This document shows positions 8,151 to 16,732 of a stretch of DNA of 64,000 bases, one piece after another (positions within the stretch are counted from its first letter, which is position 1; each line of letters begins with the position of its first letter). The notes under the pieces were generated by a model, which worked only from the letters and a program-made list of their open reading frames with translations, had not been told where the DNA came from and ran no database searches. Source of the stretch: Aliivibrio sifiae (GTDB taxonomy: Bacteria > Pseudomonadota > Gammaproteobacteria > Enterobacterales > Vibrionaceae); the NCBI RefSeq assembly GCF_002954705.1, contig NZ_MSCO01000002.1, forward strand, positions 99,856-163,855, in the 5' to 3' direction. The position numbers were made by a program, and so were the translations under genes.

Positions 8151-8578
8151 TTTCGTATGTTACTGGGTTAATGTTTTCTCAAAATATTAAACATGTCGCA
8201 TTAATTAAAAAAATAAAACCGACATGGCAAAAAGGGCTATATAACGGTATCGGGGGGGAAGTAGAGTGTAACGAGACAACATCAGAGGCAATGGTTCGTG
8301 AATTTGAAGAGGAAACAGGAGTAAAAACACACCCTGATGAATGGACGTTATATACCATCATTACTTGTCAAAATGAATATGAAGTATCCTTTTTCTTTAT
8401 GATAAGCAACCAAGTTTACACCGTTCAAACCATTGAAAAAGAAGTTGTTTCTATTTTTCAAGTAAATCAACTTCCTGAAAATATCATTTGGAATCTACGT
8501 TGGCTAATTCCACTTGCGCTAGACCCCAAACTGACTTTTCGAGCTCCCTTAATATTAAACGAACTTTCAAGAACATAA
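8147..8578 (+). CDS. Nudix hydrolase
   Basis: The 143-residue protein has a complete Nudix box, GEVECNE followed by seven residues and REFEEETGV (37-59), matching G-x5-E-x7-REUxEExGU, so it should bind metal and cleave a nucleoside diphosphate-X bond. The preceding GLYNGIGG resembles MutT-type enzymes that sanitise or trim nucleotides. It starts inside the stop of the PurA-like gene (ATGA overlap) and ends the operon. It might hydrolyse a side product or convert a pathway nucleoside di- or triphosphate to monophosphate (inference). No terminator is obvious before the transposase fragment that follows. Confidence 0.85.
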   Translation: MISYVTGLMFSQNIKHVALIKKIKPTWQKGLYNGIGGEVECNETTSEAMVREFEEETGVKTHPDEWTLYTIITCQNEYEVSFFFMISNQVYTVQTIEKEVVSIFQVNQLPENIIWNLRWLIPLALDPKLTFRAPLILNELSRT

Positions 8579-8598
8579 ACAATGATTATAGAAGATAG

Positions 8599-9018
8599 TT
8601 ACAAATAATAAACTGTATTAAGCAGCTTCAAACCGCAAACTTCATCAAAGTCTGACTGTTGCTCCCACTGTTGCGCTGTAGTTTTAAATAAGTAGCGCAT
8701 AGGTTTATCACCGAGACGTTCTTTTCTCTTGATAATACTGCTTGTTGCCATAGGCGTGAATTTGCCATCCACATCAGGGAATGCCAACTCCAACTTGTCA
8801 CAGACATCTTGAATAGAGCGATTACGCTGGAGCCCAATCCCTAGAACTAGCCAAACAGCTTGATCTGCGGGTAGTCGGCGTTTTCGGAGCGATGTTCGTT
8901 CCGTTTGTTGAATCGCCTCTTCAACCCACTCCAAAGGAATATGTTTACTGAACACATCGATTGGACGTTCGTGGCAAAACTCTGCGGTCACTTGTAACTC
9001 TTTTGAAAATTCAGACAT
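8599..9018 (-). pseudogene. IS4-family transposase, N-terminal fragment
   Basis: Only about the first 130 residues of an IS4-type transposase remain, matching the Nterm_IS4 domain (HIPLEWVEEAIQQTERTSLRKRRLP, then the ADQAVWLVLGIGLQRN helix). The DDE catalytic domain is absent and the frame runs into unrelated sequence (NTVYYL). On its 5' side the element end is intact up to about 9098 (TAATGCCGACCGTTTAGCT read on the minus strand), but there is no matching end on the other side. The loss therefore removed the 3' part, next to the end of the five-gene cluster. Confidence 0.8.
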
Positions 9019-9098
9019 AAAAAATCGGCCGTAACTTACGTTACGACCGATTATGAGGCCTATGGAGGATCGTTCAAGTAGCTAAACGGTCGGCATTA
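9019..9098 (-). mobile_element. Surviving terminal end of the IS4-type element
   Basis: Upstream of the transposase start lies a short hairpin (ATCGGTCGTAACG...CGTTACGGCCGAT, 9024-9053) and then the element's outer end, TAATGCCGACCGTTTAGCT on the minus strand, ending at 9098. The first nine bases equal those of the 182-bp MITE, suggesting related ends. Confidence 0.6.
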
Positions 9099-9137
9099 GC
9101 TAATTAGTGCCGTTTTATTGTTTGCTAGTTACTAAGA

Positions 9138-9686
9138 TTAGCTAAACATATCCAATAACCAGTAGCTTACAGGGTTGTCTGGACATTGATATGGACCGCA
9201 TTCAATGAACGTAGAGAGCACATTGATTAACACTGCTACAATCGCCAAGATACAAGCAAATTTACCAAATGTACCCATTTGATAGACTTCAGATGACCAT
9301 TCTTTATTCCAAAGCATAAGTAAGACGGCTACACCAACAATTGTCATCATAAAGATTACAAACGCCCATGTGTAATAATGCATACCTAGGATTGGGCTAC
9401 CAAAACCTGGAGTTCCAGGTATGACGTGTAAAGATACTTGGCGTAGTGCAGTTGCTGCGCCGAATAATGCACCAATTAGGATTACACCGTAGTGTCGCTG
9501 CTGTGTACCATAAATAATGTTTAGCATGAAACCAAACATCACCATAACAAAGCCAATACGCTGTAAAAGACAAAGCGGACAAGGCAGTTCATTCCAAGCA
9601 ACTTGAAGTACAGAACCCATCAGTAATACAAACGTAATACCAAGCAGTCCCAAAATATTAAGTAAGGTTACGTTTTTACTATTCAT
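9138..9686 (-). CDS. DsbB-family disulfide bond formation protein
   Basis: About 182 residues with four hydrophobic segments, the periplasmic redox pair LPCPLC after the first segment, and a second cysteine pair near the end (IECGPYQCPDN). This is the DsbB pattern: an inner-membrane protein that reoxidises a DsbA-like thiol oxidase and passes electrons to quinone. I chose the ATG at 9686 (MNSKNVTL) over the longer open frame because GTAGGTG lies just upstream and the longer frame overlaps the upstream small gene. The C-terminal pair and the association with a DUF5993-type protein suggest a dedicated paralogue rather than the main DsbB. No dedicated partner oxidase is visible here. Confidence 0.85.
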   Translation of the reverse strand: MNSKNVTLLNILGLLGITFVLLMGSVLQVAWNELPCPLCLLQRIGFVMVMFGFMLNIIYGTQQRHYGVILIGALFGAATALRQVSLHVIPGTPGFGSPILGMHYYTWAFVIFMMTIVGVAVLLMLWNKEWSSEVYQMGTFGKFACILAIVAVLINVLSTFIECGPYQCPDNPVSYWLLDMFS

Positions 9687-9694
9687 ATGTTCAC

Positions 9695-9850
9695 CTACAG
9701 TAAGATAGACAGAGGATCTGTCGCGTGATGATGAAACCAATACAAGCCAATAATGACAGAGGCGGTAAATAAAACGTAACTGAGACTTTTTTTGCCACTA
9801 AACGCGCAGAGCATCGCAACGAGTAGAAGCAAGAAGATTAAACTCATCAT
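9695..9850 (-). CDS. Small membrane protein, DUF5993-like
   Basis: A 51-residue protein (MMSLIFLLLLVAMLCAF...DPLSILL) with two hydrophobic helices separated by SGKKS. It is preceded by AGGAAGTG about ten bases before the start and ends eight bases before the dsbB-like start, so the two form an operon. Small proteins of this look are known next to dsbB-like genes (DUF5993). A role assisting the DsbB-like partner is inferred from position only. Confidence 0.7.
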   Translation of the reverse strand: MMSLIFLLLLVAMLCAFSGKKSLSYVLFTASVIIGLYWFHHHATDPLSILL

Positions 9851-10349
9851 AAGTTAACACTTCCTTTAGTTAAGGTTTAATTGATTACCCTAAATCCTAT
9901 ATTGGATTTATGAGTACCTGACTTTAGTTTTACTTTCGAGATCTTAAATATAGGCTGAAAATGATATAAATTCATATAATTAAATGTAATGTTCAGACTG
10001 ATCTACTTTTCGAGAACTAGTTTAAGAGATGTTAAGGGAAAAGGAGAGCTTTTTTCTAAGAGTTAAGTGTTTATTTCTTAGTGATAGATAAATAAAAGAT
10101 GATACCATAACAAGGATAAATAAAAGGAGAGCGTCACATTCAGTGAGGAGTCAATGATTAACGTTTTAATAAATAAAATAGTAATCATTAACTCTGGTAA
10201 AGTCTAAGTGAAATAAATAATGATAGGATTAAATTAACAATATTAAATTCAGAAAGGTAAAATTATTTTAATTACCAAAAATGGAATGTAATTTTTATGT
10301 TTTAGTATTTTGTTTCTTGCTTTTTATAGTCTTTATTTATAATTCAGCT
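9851..10349. other. Intergenic region, no gene seen
   Basis: Nearly 500 bp of AT-rich sequence with stop codons in all frames. It must hold the promoter of the DUF5993/dsbB-like operon, near 9860-9960, but I see no convincing boxes, repeats or structured RNA. Confidence 0.4.
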
Positions 10350-10829
10350 CTATTTTAAATCAATTGGTGTTTGTTTTTTTGTATATAAATAATGAGATAA
10401 ATAAATTCCTCTATTTTGCCAGGAGTAATATCTTACGGCTGAATCTTTACTTGAATACATTGTTTTTTTACATTTCATACATTCGATAAAATATATTCCT
10501 TCTTTTATTTTCATAACATGAAGCTTTCTTGAATGACATTTAGAACAACTTAATCTGTTTATTTTTGATGCTTTGTCTATTTTTCGACAAAAACTTTCTA
10601 GATCATCATTTTCTAATGATTTATATATACCTTTTGAATTTTCCTCTTGTGAAATCAAGTTGTTAAGGGCGTATGAGTAGAACGCTGGTATGTTACAAGT
10701 ATTAGCCTCCATCCTATTTATTTTTGATAACGGTACTCCAAATAGTTTTGAAAGATATGCAGTATTCAATTCAAGTAAAAATCGAGCAGCAATGAATTTA
10801 TAATGGGTATTAATATTATACATAGTCAT
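10350..10829 (-). CDS. Orphan zinc-ribbon protein, possible DNA-binding
   Basis: This 159-residue basic protein is not one I can name. Residues about 10-60 look helical, with a helix-turn-helix-like stretch (LNTAYLSKLFGVPLSKINRME). Residues about 93-120 form a four-cysteine ribbon (CSKCHSRKL...ECMKCKKT), likely binding zinc. The combination suggests a small regulator or nucleic-acid-binding protein. Two in-frame ATGs lie close together (10829 and 10823); TATAGGGAT before the first favours it slightly. The gene is very AT-rich and has no partner genes, which suggests acquisition. Confidence 0.6.
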   Translation of the reverse strand: MTMYNINTHYKFIAARFLLELNTAYLSKLFGVPLSKINRMEANTCNIPAFYSYALNNLISQEENSKGIYKSLENDDLESFCRKIDKASKINRLSCSKCHSRKLHVMKIKEGIYFIECMKCKKTMYSSKDSAVRYYSWQNRGIYLSHYLYTKKQTPIDLK

Positions 10830-11217
10830 ATCCCTATAATATTTAAATTAACTTTAATTAAAGTAATATATTTAAATATAATTTATTTTTAATCTTTAGC
10901 CATTTATCATGTGGCTTTTTTAAGAATATAAATTACAGATTAAAAAGATGCAACCGTATATTTACAGGATGCCATAAGTGTATTTTTTGTTAATTCTGGT
11001 TAGTTTTAATAACATGAGCAATAGTGTTCATTATTAATATGCGTTCGCGATCAACACTTTTTAATTAATAATGAAAGTAATCTGATTGGACATTTATGAT
11101 TGTCTTTTTTATTAATGTAATTAGTGTGAGTTAGATCAACAAATTACTCTCTATGTTGTTTTTAGTATTTTAAATATTTTAATTTTCTCCCCGTCATTCA
11201 AACAGAAGAAATTAATT
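10830..11217 (+). promoter_or_regulatory. speF upstream region
   Basis: An AT-rich 388-bp gap holding the promoters of the zinc-ribbon gene (minus) and speF (plus). In enterobacteria speF has a long leader with an ornithine-sensing peptide. Here I find only very short frames (for example 11014-11037 and 11039-11068, MRSRSTLFN), none matching that peptide, so leader control is open. Confidence 0.35.
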
Positions 11218-13410
11218 ATGAAAAATTTAAGCATTGCGATAAGTAATAATCTTGGTGATTACTTCATGCCTCTCGCTGATATGTTAGTTGAAACGTTTAA
11301 TCGAGAATTAAGACCTATTGATACAGTGGCGCTAACAGATGTTAGCGCAGTGATTTTGTCAATTGAGGATGTGTCGGGAAACGTACATAAGCAAATTGAA
11401 GAAACGTGTTATGGCATTCCAGTGTTTGTTATTTGTGGTAATGGAACACGCCAATTGTGTTCTTGTGATTATGCGAAAGTAACCAGTGTGATTGACTTAA
11501 CTCAACAATCTATCTCGTATTATTGCCGTCAAATTAACGAAGCGGCGCATAAATACGAATCAAAAGTATTACCTCCGTTTTTTGAAAAAATTACTCGATA
11601 TGTTGATCAAGGGAATGCGGCGTTTGATTGTCCGGGGCATCAAGGTGGTCAGTTCTTTAAAAAACATCCAGCAGGTAAGCAGTTTTATGATTTCTTTGGT
11701 GAAAACTTATTCCGAAGTGATTTATGTAATGCGGATGTCGCGTTAGGTGATTTATTGATTCACGAGGGACACGCGTGTGCTGCACAAAAACATGCAGCAA
11801 AAGTGTTTAATGCAGATAAAACCTATTTTGTTCTTAACGGAACATCGGCATCGAACAAGGTGGCTTGTAACGCTATTTTAACCCCCGGGGATTTAGTGTT
11901 ATTTGATAGAAATAATCATAAATCAAATCACCACGGTGCATTATTTCAAGCGGGTGCAATTCCTGTCTATTTAGAAACCGCTCGTAATCCTTATGGCTTT
12001 ATTGGTGGTATTGATGAGCATTGTTTTGATGAAAGTTATATTCGCGATCTCATTGCAAAGACAGATCCAGAGAGAGCAAAAGCTGAGCGTCCATTCAGAA
12101 TGGCGATTATTCAGTTAGGTACATACGACGGTACTATTTATAACGCTCGTTTTGTTATGGATAAAATTGGTCATCTATGTGATTACATTTTGTTCGACTC
12201 TGCGTGGGTAGGGTATGAGCAATTTATTCCTATGATGAAAGACTGTTCACCGTTGTTATTGGATTTGAAACCAGAAGATGCAGGGGTACTTGTTACTCAA
12301 TCTGTTCATAAACAACAGGCGGGTTTCTCTCAAACGTCCCAAATTCATAAAAAAGACAGCCATATAAAAGGACAAGCTCGTTACTGTAATCATAAACGTT
12401 TCAATAATGCCTTTATGATGCACGCATCAACCAGTCCATTTTATGCGTTGTTCTCAGCATTAGATGTGAACGCAAAGATCCATGATGGTGCCTCTGGTCG
12501 CAAGCTATGGCATGAATGTGTGAAAATCGGTATCGATACCCGTAAAGAGTTATTGAACAGTTGCGAATACATTATTCCGTTCATTCCTGAAAAAGTAGAT
12601 GGGCAATTATGGCAAGAATACGATACCGAACTCATTGCTAATGAGAAAAAATTCTTCTTATTTAATCCAGAAGATACGTGGCATAAGTTTGAAGGTTATG
12701 GAAATGAACAATACTTTGTTGACCCTTGTAAGTTATTGCTAACAACGGCCGGTATTAATGAACATGGTGGTTATGCTGATTTTGGTATCCCTGCAACCTT
12801 ATTGGCTAACTTCTTACGTGAAAATGGGATTGTCCCTGAAAAATGCGATTTGAACTCAATTCTGTTCTTACTGACACCAGCAGAAGATATGGCAAAAATG
12901 CATCAGTTAGTGGCACAAATTAATCGTTTTGAACAATTTGTTAAAGACGATGCGCCATTACAAGTGGTATTGCCAACCGTATATGAAGCTAATAAAGAGC
13001 GTTATAGAGGATATACGATTCAACAATTGTGCCTTGAAATGCACAATATGTATCGAGAGCTAAACGTGAAAGAGTTACAACGTTGTATGTTCCGAGAAGC
13101 CCACTTCCCAGAGATGAAAGTGGTTCCTCAACAAGCGAATACTCAGTATTTCCGTGGAGACTGTGAATATGTTGAGTTAAAAGAAGCGACGGGCCGTATA
13201 GCAGCAGAAGGTGCTCTTCCTTACCCTCCAGGTGTTTTATGTGTGATCCCTGGAGAGGCATGGACTCCAGAAGTCACTCAATACTTCTTAGCGTTAGAAG
13301 AGGGGATTAACCAGTTCCCAGGATTCGCTCCTGAAATTCAAGGTGTTTATTTAGAAGAAGTAAATGGCCTAACAACCGCATTTTGTTATGTCCTTAACGA
13401 ATCAAATTAA
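11218..13410 (+). CDS. speF: Inducible ornithine decarboxylase
   Basis: The 730-residue fold-type I PLP enzyme has an N-terminal wing domain (about 1-115), a PLP domain with CPGHQGGQFFKKHP (138-151), DSAWVGYEQF (327-336) and the Schiff-base lysine in SVHKQ (Lys365), and the C-terminal decarboxylase domain. Length and the adjacent PotE-like antiporter identify the biodegradative ornithine decarboxylase, which turns ornithine into putrescine, consumes a proton and aids acid tolerance. A related lysine or arginine decarboxylase is less likely given the partner. Its start follows an AGAAGAAATT ribosome-binding region. Confidence 0.9.
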   Translation: MKNLSIAISNNLGDYFMPLADMLVETFNRELRPIDTVALTDVSAVILSIEDVSGNVHKQIEETCYGIPVFVICGNGTRQLCSCDYAKVTSVIDLTQQSISYYCRQINEAAHKYESKVLPPFFEKITRYVDQGNAAFDCPGHQGGQFFKKHPAGKQFYDFFGENLFRSDLCNADVALGDLLIHEGHACAAQKHAAKVFNADKTYFVLNGTSASNKVACNAILTPGDLVLFDRNNHKSNHHGALFQAGAIPVYLETARNPYGFIGGIDEHCFDESYIRDLIAKTDPERAKAERPFRMAIIQLGTYDGTIYNARFVMDKIGHLCDYILFDSAWVGYEQFIPMMKDCSPLLLDLKPEDAGVLVTQSVHKQQAGFSQTSQIHKKDSHIKGQARYCNHKRFNNAFMMHASTSPFYALFSALDVNAKIHDGASGRKLWHECVKIGIDTRKELLNSCEYIIPFIPEKVDGQLWQEYDTELIANEKKFFLFNPEDTWHKFEGYGNEQYFVDPCKLLLTTAGINEHGGYADFGIPATLLANFLRENGIVPEKCDLNSILFLLTPAEDMAKMHQLVAQINRFEQFVKDDAPLQVVLPTVYEANKERYRGYTIQQLCLEMHNMYRELNVKELQRCMFREAHFPEMKVVPQQANTQYFRGDCEYVELKEATGRIAAEGALPYPPGVLCVIPGEAWTPEVTQYFLALEEGINQFPGFAPEIQGVYLEEVNGLTTAFCYVLNESN

Positions 13411-13420
13411 TAACTAATGA

Positions 13421-13446
13421 GCGCGGTAGGAGCCTCCTCCCGCGCC
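13421..13446 (+). other. GC-rich intercistronic hairpin between speF and potE
   Basis: GCGCGGTAGGAG and CTCCTCCCGCGC can pair almost fully, giving a very stable hairpin between the two genes without a T-tract. It may protect the speF message from 3' decay or lower potE expression relative to speF. Confidence 0.5.
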
Positions 13447-13463
13447 ACTTCAGTGGTGAATTT

Positions 13464-14789
13464 ATGACACAAAAATCAAAAATGGGCGTAGTGCAACTTA
13501 CTGTCCTAACTTTCATTAATATGGCCGGATCCGGTATTATTATGTTGCCAAGTAAATTGGCACAAGTAGGCTCGATTTCGATTATTTCATGGCTTGTGAC
13601 TGCTATTGGTTCTATGAGTTTAGCTTATGTATTTGCTAAGTGTGGTCGATTTAGTAAACGTCCTGGTGGTATGAATGGTTATGCTTCTTATGCCTTTGGT
13701 GATTCTGGTGCTTTCATGGCAGGGTGGACTTATGGTCTATCTTTACTAATAGCGAATATTGCCATTGCCATTACTTCAGTTGGTTACGCCCAAGCTTTTT
13801 TTGAAGTTTCGCTAACGCCAATTCAAACTTGTATCGCTACAATTGGTGTTTTATGGTTATGTACCGCTGCTAACTTTGGCGGTGCAAAAGTGACTGGTCA
13901 GATTGGTACGTTTACAGTGTGGGGGGTGATTTTACCTGTATGTAGTTTAGGGATTATTGGTTGGTTCTGGTTTAGCCCTGAGATGTACGTTAACTCTTGG
14001 AATCCACATAGCTTACCATTTGGTGAGGCGGTTAGCGCTTCAATTGCCATGACATTATGGGCATTCCTTGGGTTAGAATCAGCCTGTGCTAACAGTGATT
14101 CAGTTGAAAACCCAGAGAAAAACGTACCTATCGCGGTACTTGGAGGTACGTTAATTGCGGCTGTGGTTTATATTATCTCTACTAACATTTGTGCGGGTAT
14201 TGTTGAGAATGGTGCTTTAGCTGCGTCAACCGCGCCATTCAGTTTAGTATGGCAAGTAATGCTTGGCTCTTGGGCCGGTAAAGCAGTGGCCGGTTTAGCT
14301 GTAATCGCATGTACAGGGTCTTTATTAGGTTGGCAGTTTACTATCGCCTCTGTGTTTAAAAGTTCGGCTGATGAAGGCTTCTTTCCAAAGGTATTTTCTG
14401 AAATTGATCAACGAGGAACACCAGTAAAAGGGATGATCATTATTACGGTTATTCAAACGGTATTATCGCTAATGACGATTAGTCCTACATTGAATGAACA
14501 ATTTGAATCGCTAGTCAATTTAGCGGTAGTGACTAACGTAGTGCCTTATATTCTATGTATGGCTGCTATCTTCATTATGCAAAAGTTTGCTCATGTAGAT
14601 AAAAAAGAGATGAGTAAAACAAACTTTATTGCGGTCATTGCTGCGGTATACAGTTTCTATGCACTGTATGGTTCTGGTTCTGGTTATGATGCGATGATGT
14701 GGGGTTCTATTGTTACCTTCTTTGGTTGGACTATGTATGGTTTTATCGCATACAAGCATGAAGATGTAGAAACAGAAGAAGCTAGATAA
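13464..14789 (+). CDS. potE: Putrescine/ornithine antiporter
   Basis: A 441-residue APC-family transporter with about twelve membrane segments. It begins GVVQLTVLTFINMAGSGIIMLPSKLAQVG, the basic amino acid/polyamine antiporter opening with the GSGI motif in helix 1. Length matches PotE. It follows speF by 53 bp and is read in the same direction, so it should exchange external ornithine for putrescine made by SpeF, completing a proton-consuming cycle. Its start has only a weak ribosome-binding site, and it follows a strong hairpin. Confidence 0.9.
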   Translation: MTQKSKMGVVQLTVLTFINMAGSGIIMLPSKLAQVGSISIISWLVTAIGSMSLAYVFAKCGRFSKRPGGMNGYASYAFGDSGAFMAGWTYGLSLLIANIAIAITSVGYAQAFFEVSLTPIQTCIATIGVLWLCTAANFGGAKVTGQIGTFTVWGVILPVCSLGIIGWFWFSPEMYVNSWNPHSLPFGEAVSASIAMTLWAFLGLESACANSDSVENPEKNVPIAVLGGTLIAAVVYIISTNICAGIVENGALAASTAPFSLVWQVMLGSWAGKAVAGLAVIACTGSLLGWQFTIASVFKSSADEGFFPKVFSEIDQRGTPVKGMIIITVIQTVLSLMTISPTLNEQFESLVNLAVVTNVVPYILCMAAIFIMQKFAHVDKKEMSKTNFIAVIAAVYSFYALYGSGSGYDAMMWGSIVTFFGWTMYGFIAYKHEDVETEEAR

Positions 14790-14805
14790 AAAGTGAATAA
14801 TCAAT

Positions 14806-14843
14806 AAAACCCCTATTTCGACAGTGGTTGAAATGGGGTTTTT
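14806..14843 (+). terminator. Terminator of speF-potE
   Basis: AAAACCCC-TATTTC pairs with GAAAT-GGGGTTTTT about 20 bp after the potE stop codon, and the stem ends in a T run. Confidence 0.8.
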
Positions 14844-14874
14844 GATTATGTTATTTATAACTACGTAGACATAG

Positions 14875-14911
14875 AAAAGCCCTTAGCATGATACAGCGTA
14901 AGGGCTTTGAT
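14875..14911 (-). terminator. Terminator of the MORN-repeat gene
   Basis: AAAGCCCTTA...TAAGGGCTTT is a perfect ten-base inverted repeat about 30 bp past the minus-strand stop at 14941. It gives a T run on the minus strand. Confidence 0.7.
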
Positions 14912-14940
14912 AAGGTTATTCTTTGTTAAGTAAGAAAGAA

Positions 14941-15552
14941 TTAACTCTCTGGCAACCATGTTTGTTCAGAAACGATCTTCTGGTTTTTGAACGTCAATTG
15001 TTCAACTTTATCACCATGATTGTTCCAATGAGTGACTGAACCATCTTTGATTTTACCGTCATCATAATTGGCTTGGGTCGCTTTTTCCCCATTAGCATAG
15101 TAGCTGGTGTATTGACCGTATTTTTGTCCATCATCGTAGCTGATGGTTAAATTCTTCTCGCCATTGTCATACCAACGGGTAGCTTGACCATCTAGCTGAT
15201 TATTCTTGTAACTAAATTCTGTTTTCTTCTGACCGTTTGCATACCAAGTTTGCATTTGGCCGTTTAACTTACCGTCTTTGTAATTAAGTTTTGAAGCCAT
15301 TTGGCCATTTGGATACCAATTACTTTCGGTGCCAACTTCTAATCCTTTGTTGAACTGCACTTTGGTTGAGATTTGTCCATTATCGTATTTTTGAACGAAT
15401 GCTCCTGTGTACGGGCTTTCTTGGTTCACTTGATAAGCTACACCATTACGCATTTGTAAATAATTAACAGAACTGTCTTTTGGTGCTGTTGCTGCGTAAC
15501 TGGCACCAGACACTGCACTTAGAGCAAGTAGAACAGGGATATATTTCTTCAT
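14941..15552 (-). CDS. Periplasmic MORN-2 repeat protein
   Basis: A 203-residue exported protein with signal peptide MKKYIPVLLALSAVSGASYA followed by at least six tandem repeats of about 23 residues. Each has the form G...WYANGQK...F.Y/K.G..(L)DG, which is the MORN_2 (YwqK-like) pattern of beta-hairpins. Proteins of this group are sometimes named antitoxin-like, but there is no toxin next door and I make no functional claim beyond a repeat scaffold in the periplasm. It is a single gene with its own terminator. Confidence 0.75.
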   Translation of the reverse strand: MKKYIPVLLALSAVSGASYAATAPKDSSVNYLQMRNGVAYQVNQESPYTGAFVQKYDNGQISTKVQFNKGLEVGTESNWYPNGQMASKLNYKDGKLNGQMQTWYANGQKKTEFSYKNNQLDGQATRWYDNGEKNLTISYDDGQKYGQYTSYYANGEKATQANYDDGKIKDGSVTHWNNHGDKVEQLTFKNQKIVSEQTWLPES

Positions 15553-15764
15553 AGTGGTACCTCATTTTTTGGCTAACATTTCACATTGAACGGCTGTGGT
15601 TTGGCCTATATTACTTTCATCATTTTTATTTTTTTGATGTTAAAAGCTAAGCTGGTATTCAATATTTCATTTATTTTTATGAATGTCAGTACCGAATTTT
15701 GTACTCATACATTTCATTTATGAGGTGTAAATTTAGGGAACTTTTCGTGCTTCTTAAGGTAGTA

Positions 15765-16634
15765 CTAGTAGCTTTGTTTTACAAAGTCTAAGAAGGTTCT
15801 GTCGGCTTTAGATAGGTAACCGTTCTTTCTCCATGCAATCGAAATATCAAGAAAAAGAGGTTCACTAAAAGGGATAGAGACAATATCTGGCTCGTTTTCG
15901 GTGGCTAACTCTAACAAGGCACTAATGGCGAAGTCTCGTTTTACAATTTTTAAAATCACAGGTAATAAGTTGGTTTCAAAAGAAAAATTTGCGGTCAGAT
16001 TTTGCTGTTGGCAAATGGTGTCTAACCTTTCACGATGAAAATATCCTTGCTTAAACATAACGAGTTCTTGAGAGAAAAACTCTTTGAATGATAATGTTTT
16101 TTTGGTTGAAAACTCATGTTCAGGACTGACTACTGCCACCATTTGAGAACGTAATAAATGGTCAGAATCGAGGGCGTCAGGCAAATCTCTTACTTGAGTA
16201 ATACCAAGGTCAATTTCCCCATCAAGTAACATTTTTTGAATTGATTGAGCGCCTGCTTCTACCATTGTGAGTTTTAATTTAGGATAGCGGCTTTTAAAGG
16301 CCATCAGTACATCAGGAAAATAATAGGTTCCCATTATGCTAGGCACACCCAATCGAACCTCTCCTTTTTCTAGTCCTCTTAATTCTTTCATAGCTAAAGT
16401 TGCATCATCCAACTGCTGTAGGATAAGTTTGGCGTGTTTAAGTAGGGTTTCTCCTTCATGAGTAAGGGTTATTCTGCGTTCATGACGACGAAGAAGTTCG
16501 AGTTCTAGCTGACCTTCAAGTTTTTTGATAGCAACACTTAATGCAGGTTGGGCAATGTATAACGCATTTGCTGCATGAGTAATGTTTTGGTGCTCGGCAA
16601 CCGCAACAAAATACTTCAATAATCTTGTATCCAT
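15765..16634 (-). CDS. LysR-family transcriptional regulator
   Basis: A 289-residue LysR protein: winged helix-turn-helix at residues 1-60 (LLKYFVAVAEHQNITHAANALYIAQPALSVAIKKLE) and a periplasmic-binding-like effector domain from about 90. It is divergent from an MFS exporter with 98 bp between them, the classical layout in which a LysR protein controls its neighbour from the shared promoter region. The effector is unknown. Confidence 0.85.
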   Translation of the reverse strand: MDTRLLKYFVAVAEHQNITHAANALYIAQPALSVAIKKLEGQLELELLRRHERRITLTHEGETLLKHAKLILQQLDDATLAMKELRGLEKGEVRLGVPSIMGTYYFPDVLMAFKSRYPKLKLTMVEAGAQSIQKMLLDGEIDLGITQVRDLPDALDSDHLLRSQMVAVVSPEHEFSTKKTLSFKEFFSQELVMFKQGYFHRERLDTICQQQNLTANFSFETNLLPVILKIVKRDFAISALLELATENEPDIVSIPFSEPLFLDISIAWRKNGYLSKADRTFLDFVKQSY

Positions 16635-16732
16635 CTTAATTACTCACCATAACTAAAAACTATCAAATCAATAATTATTATATATTTTCACTATTTCAAT
16701 GAACTTGCTACTGTTTTGATATTGTTTTCCTG

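Noticed and set aside
11014-11068. speFL-type ornithine-sensing leader peptide
   Set aside because: The short frames here do not carry the C-terminal residues known for the enterobacterial leader, so I do not call one.
14941-15552. Toxin-antitoxin module
   Set aside because: MORN_2 proteins are sometimes labelled antitoxins, but this one has a signal peptide and no toxin partner.
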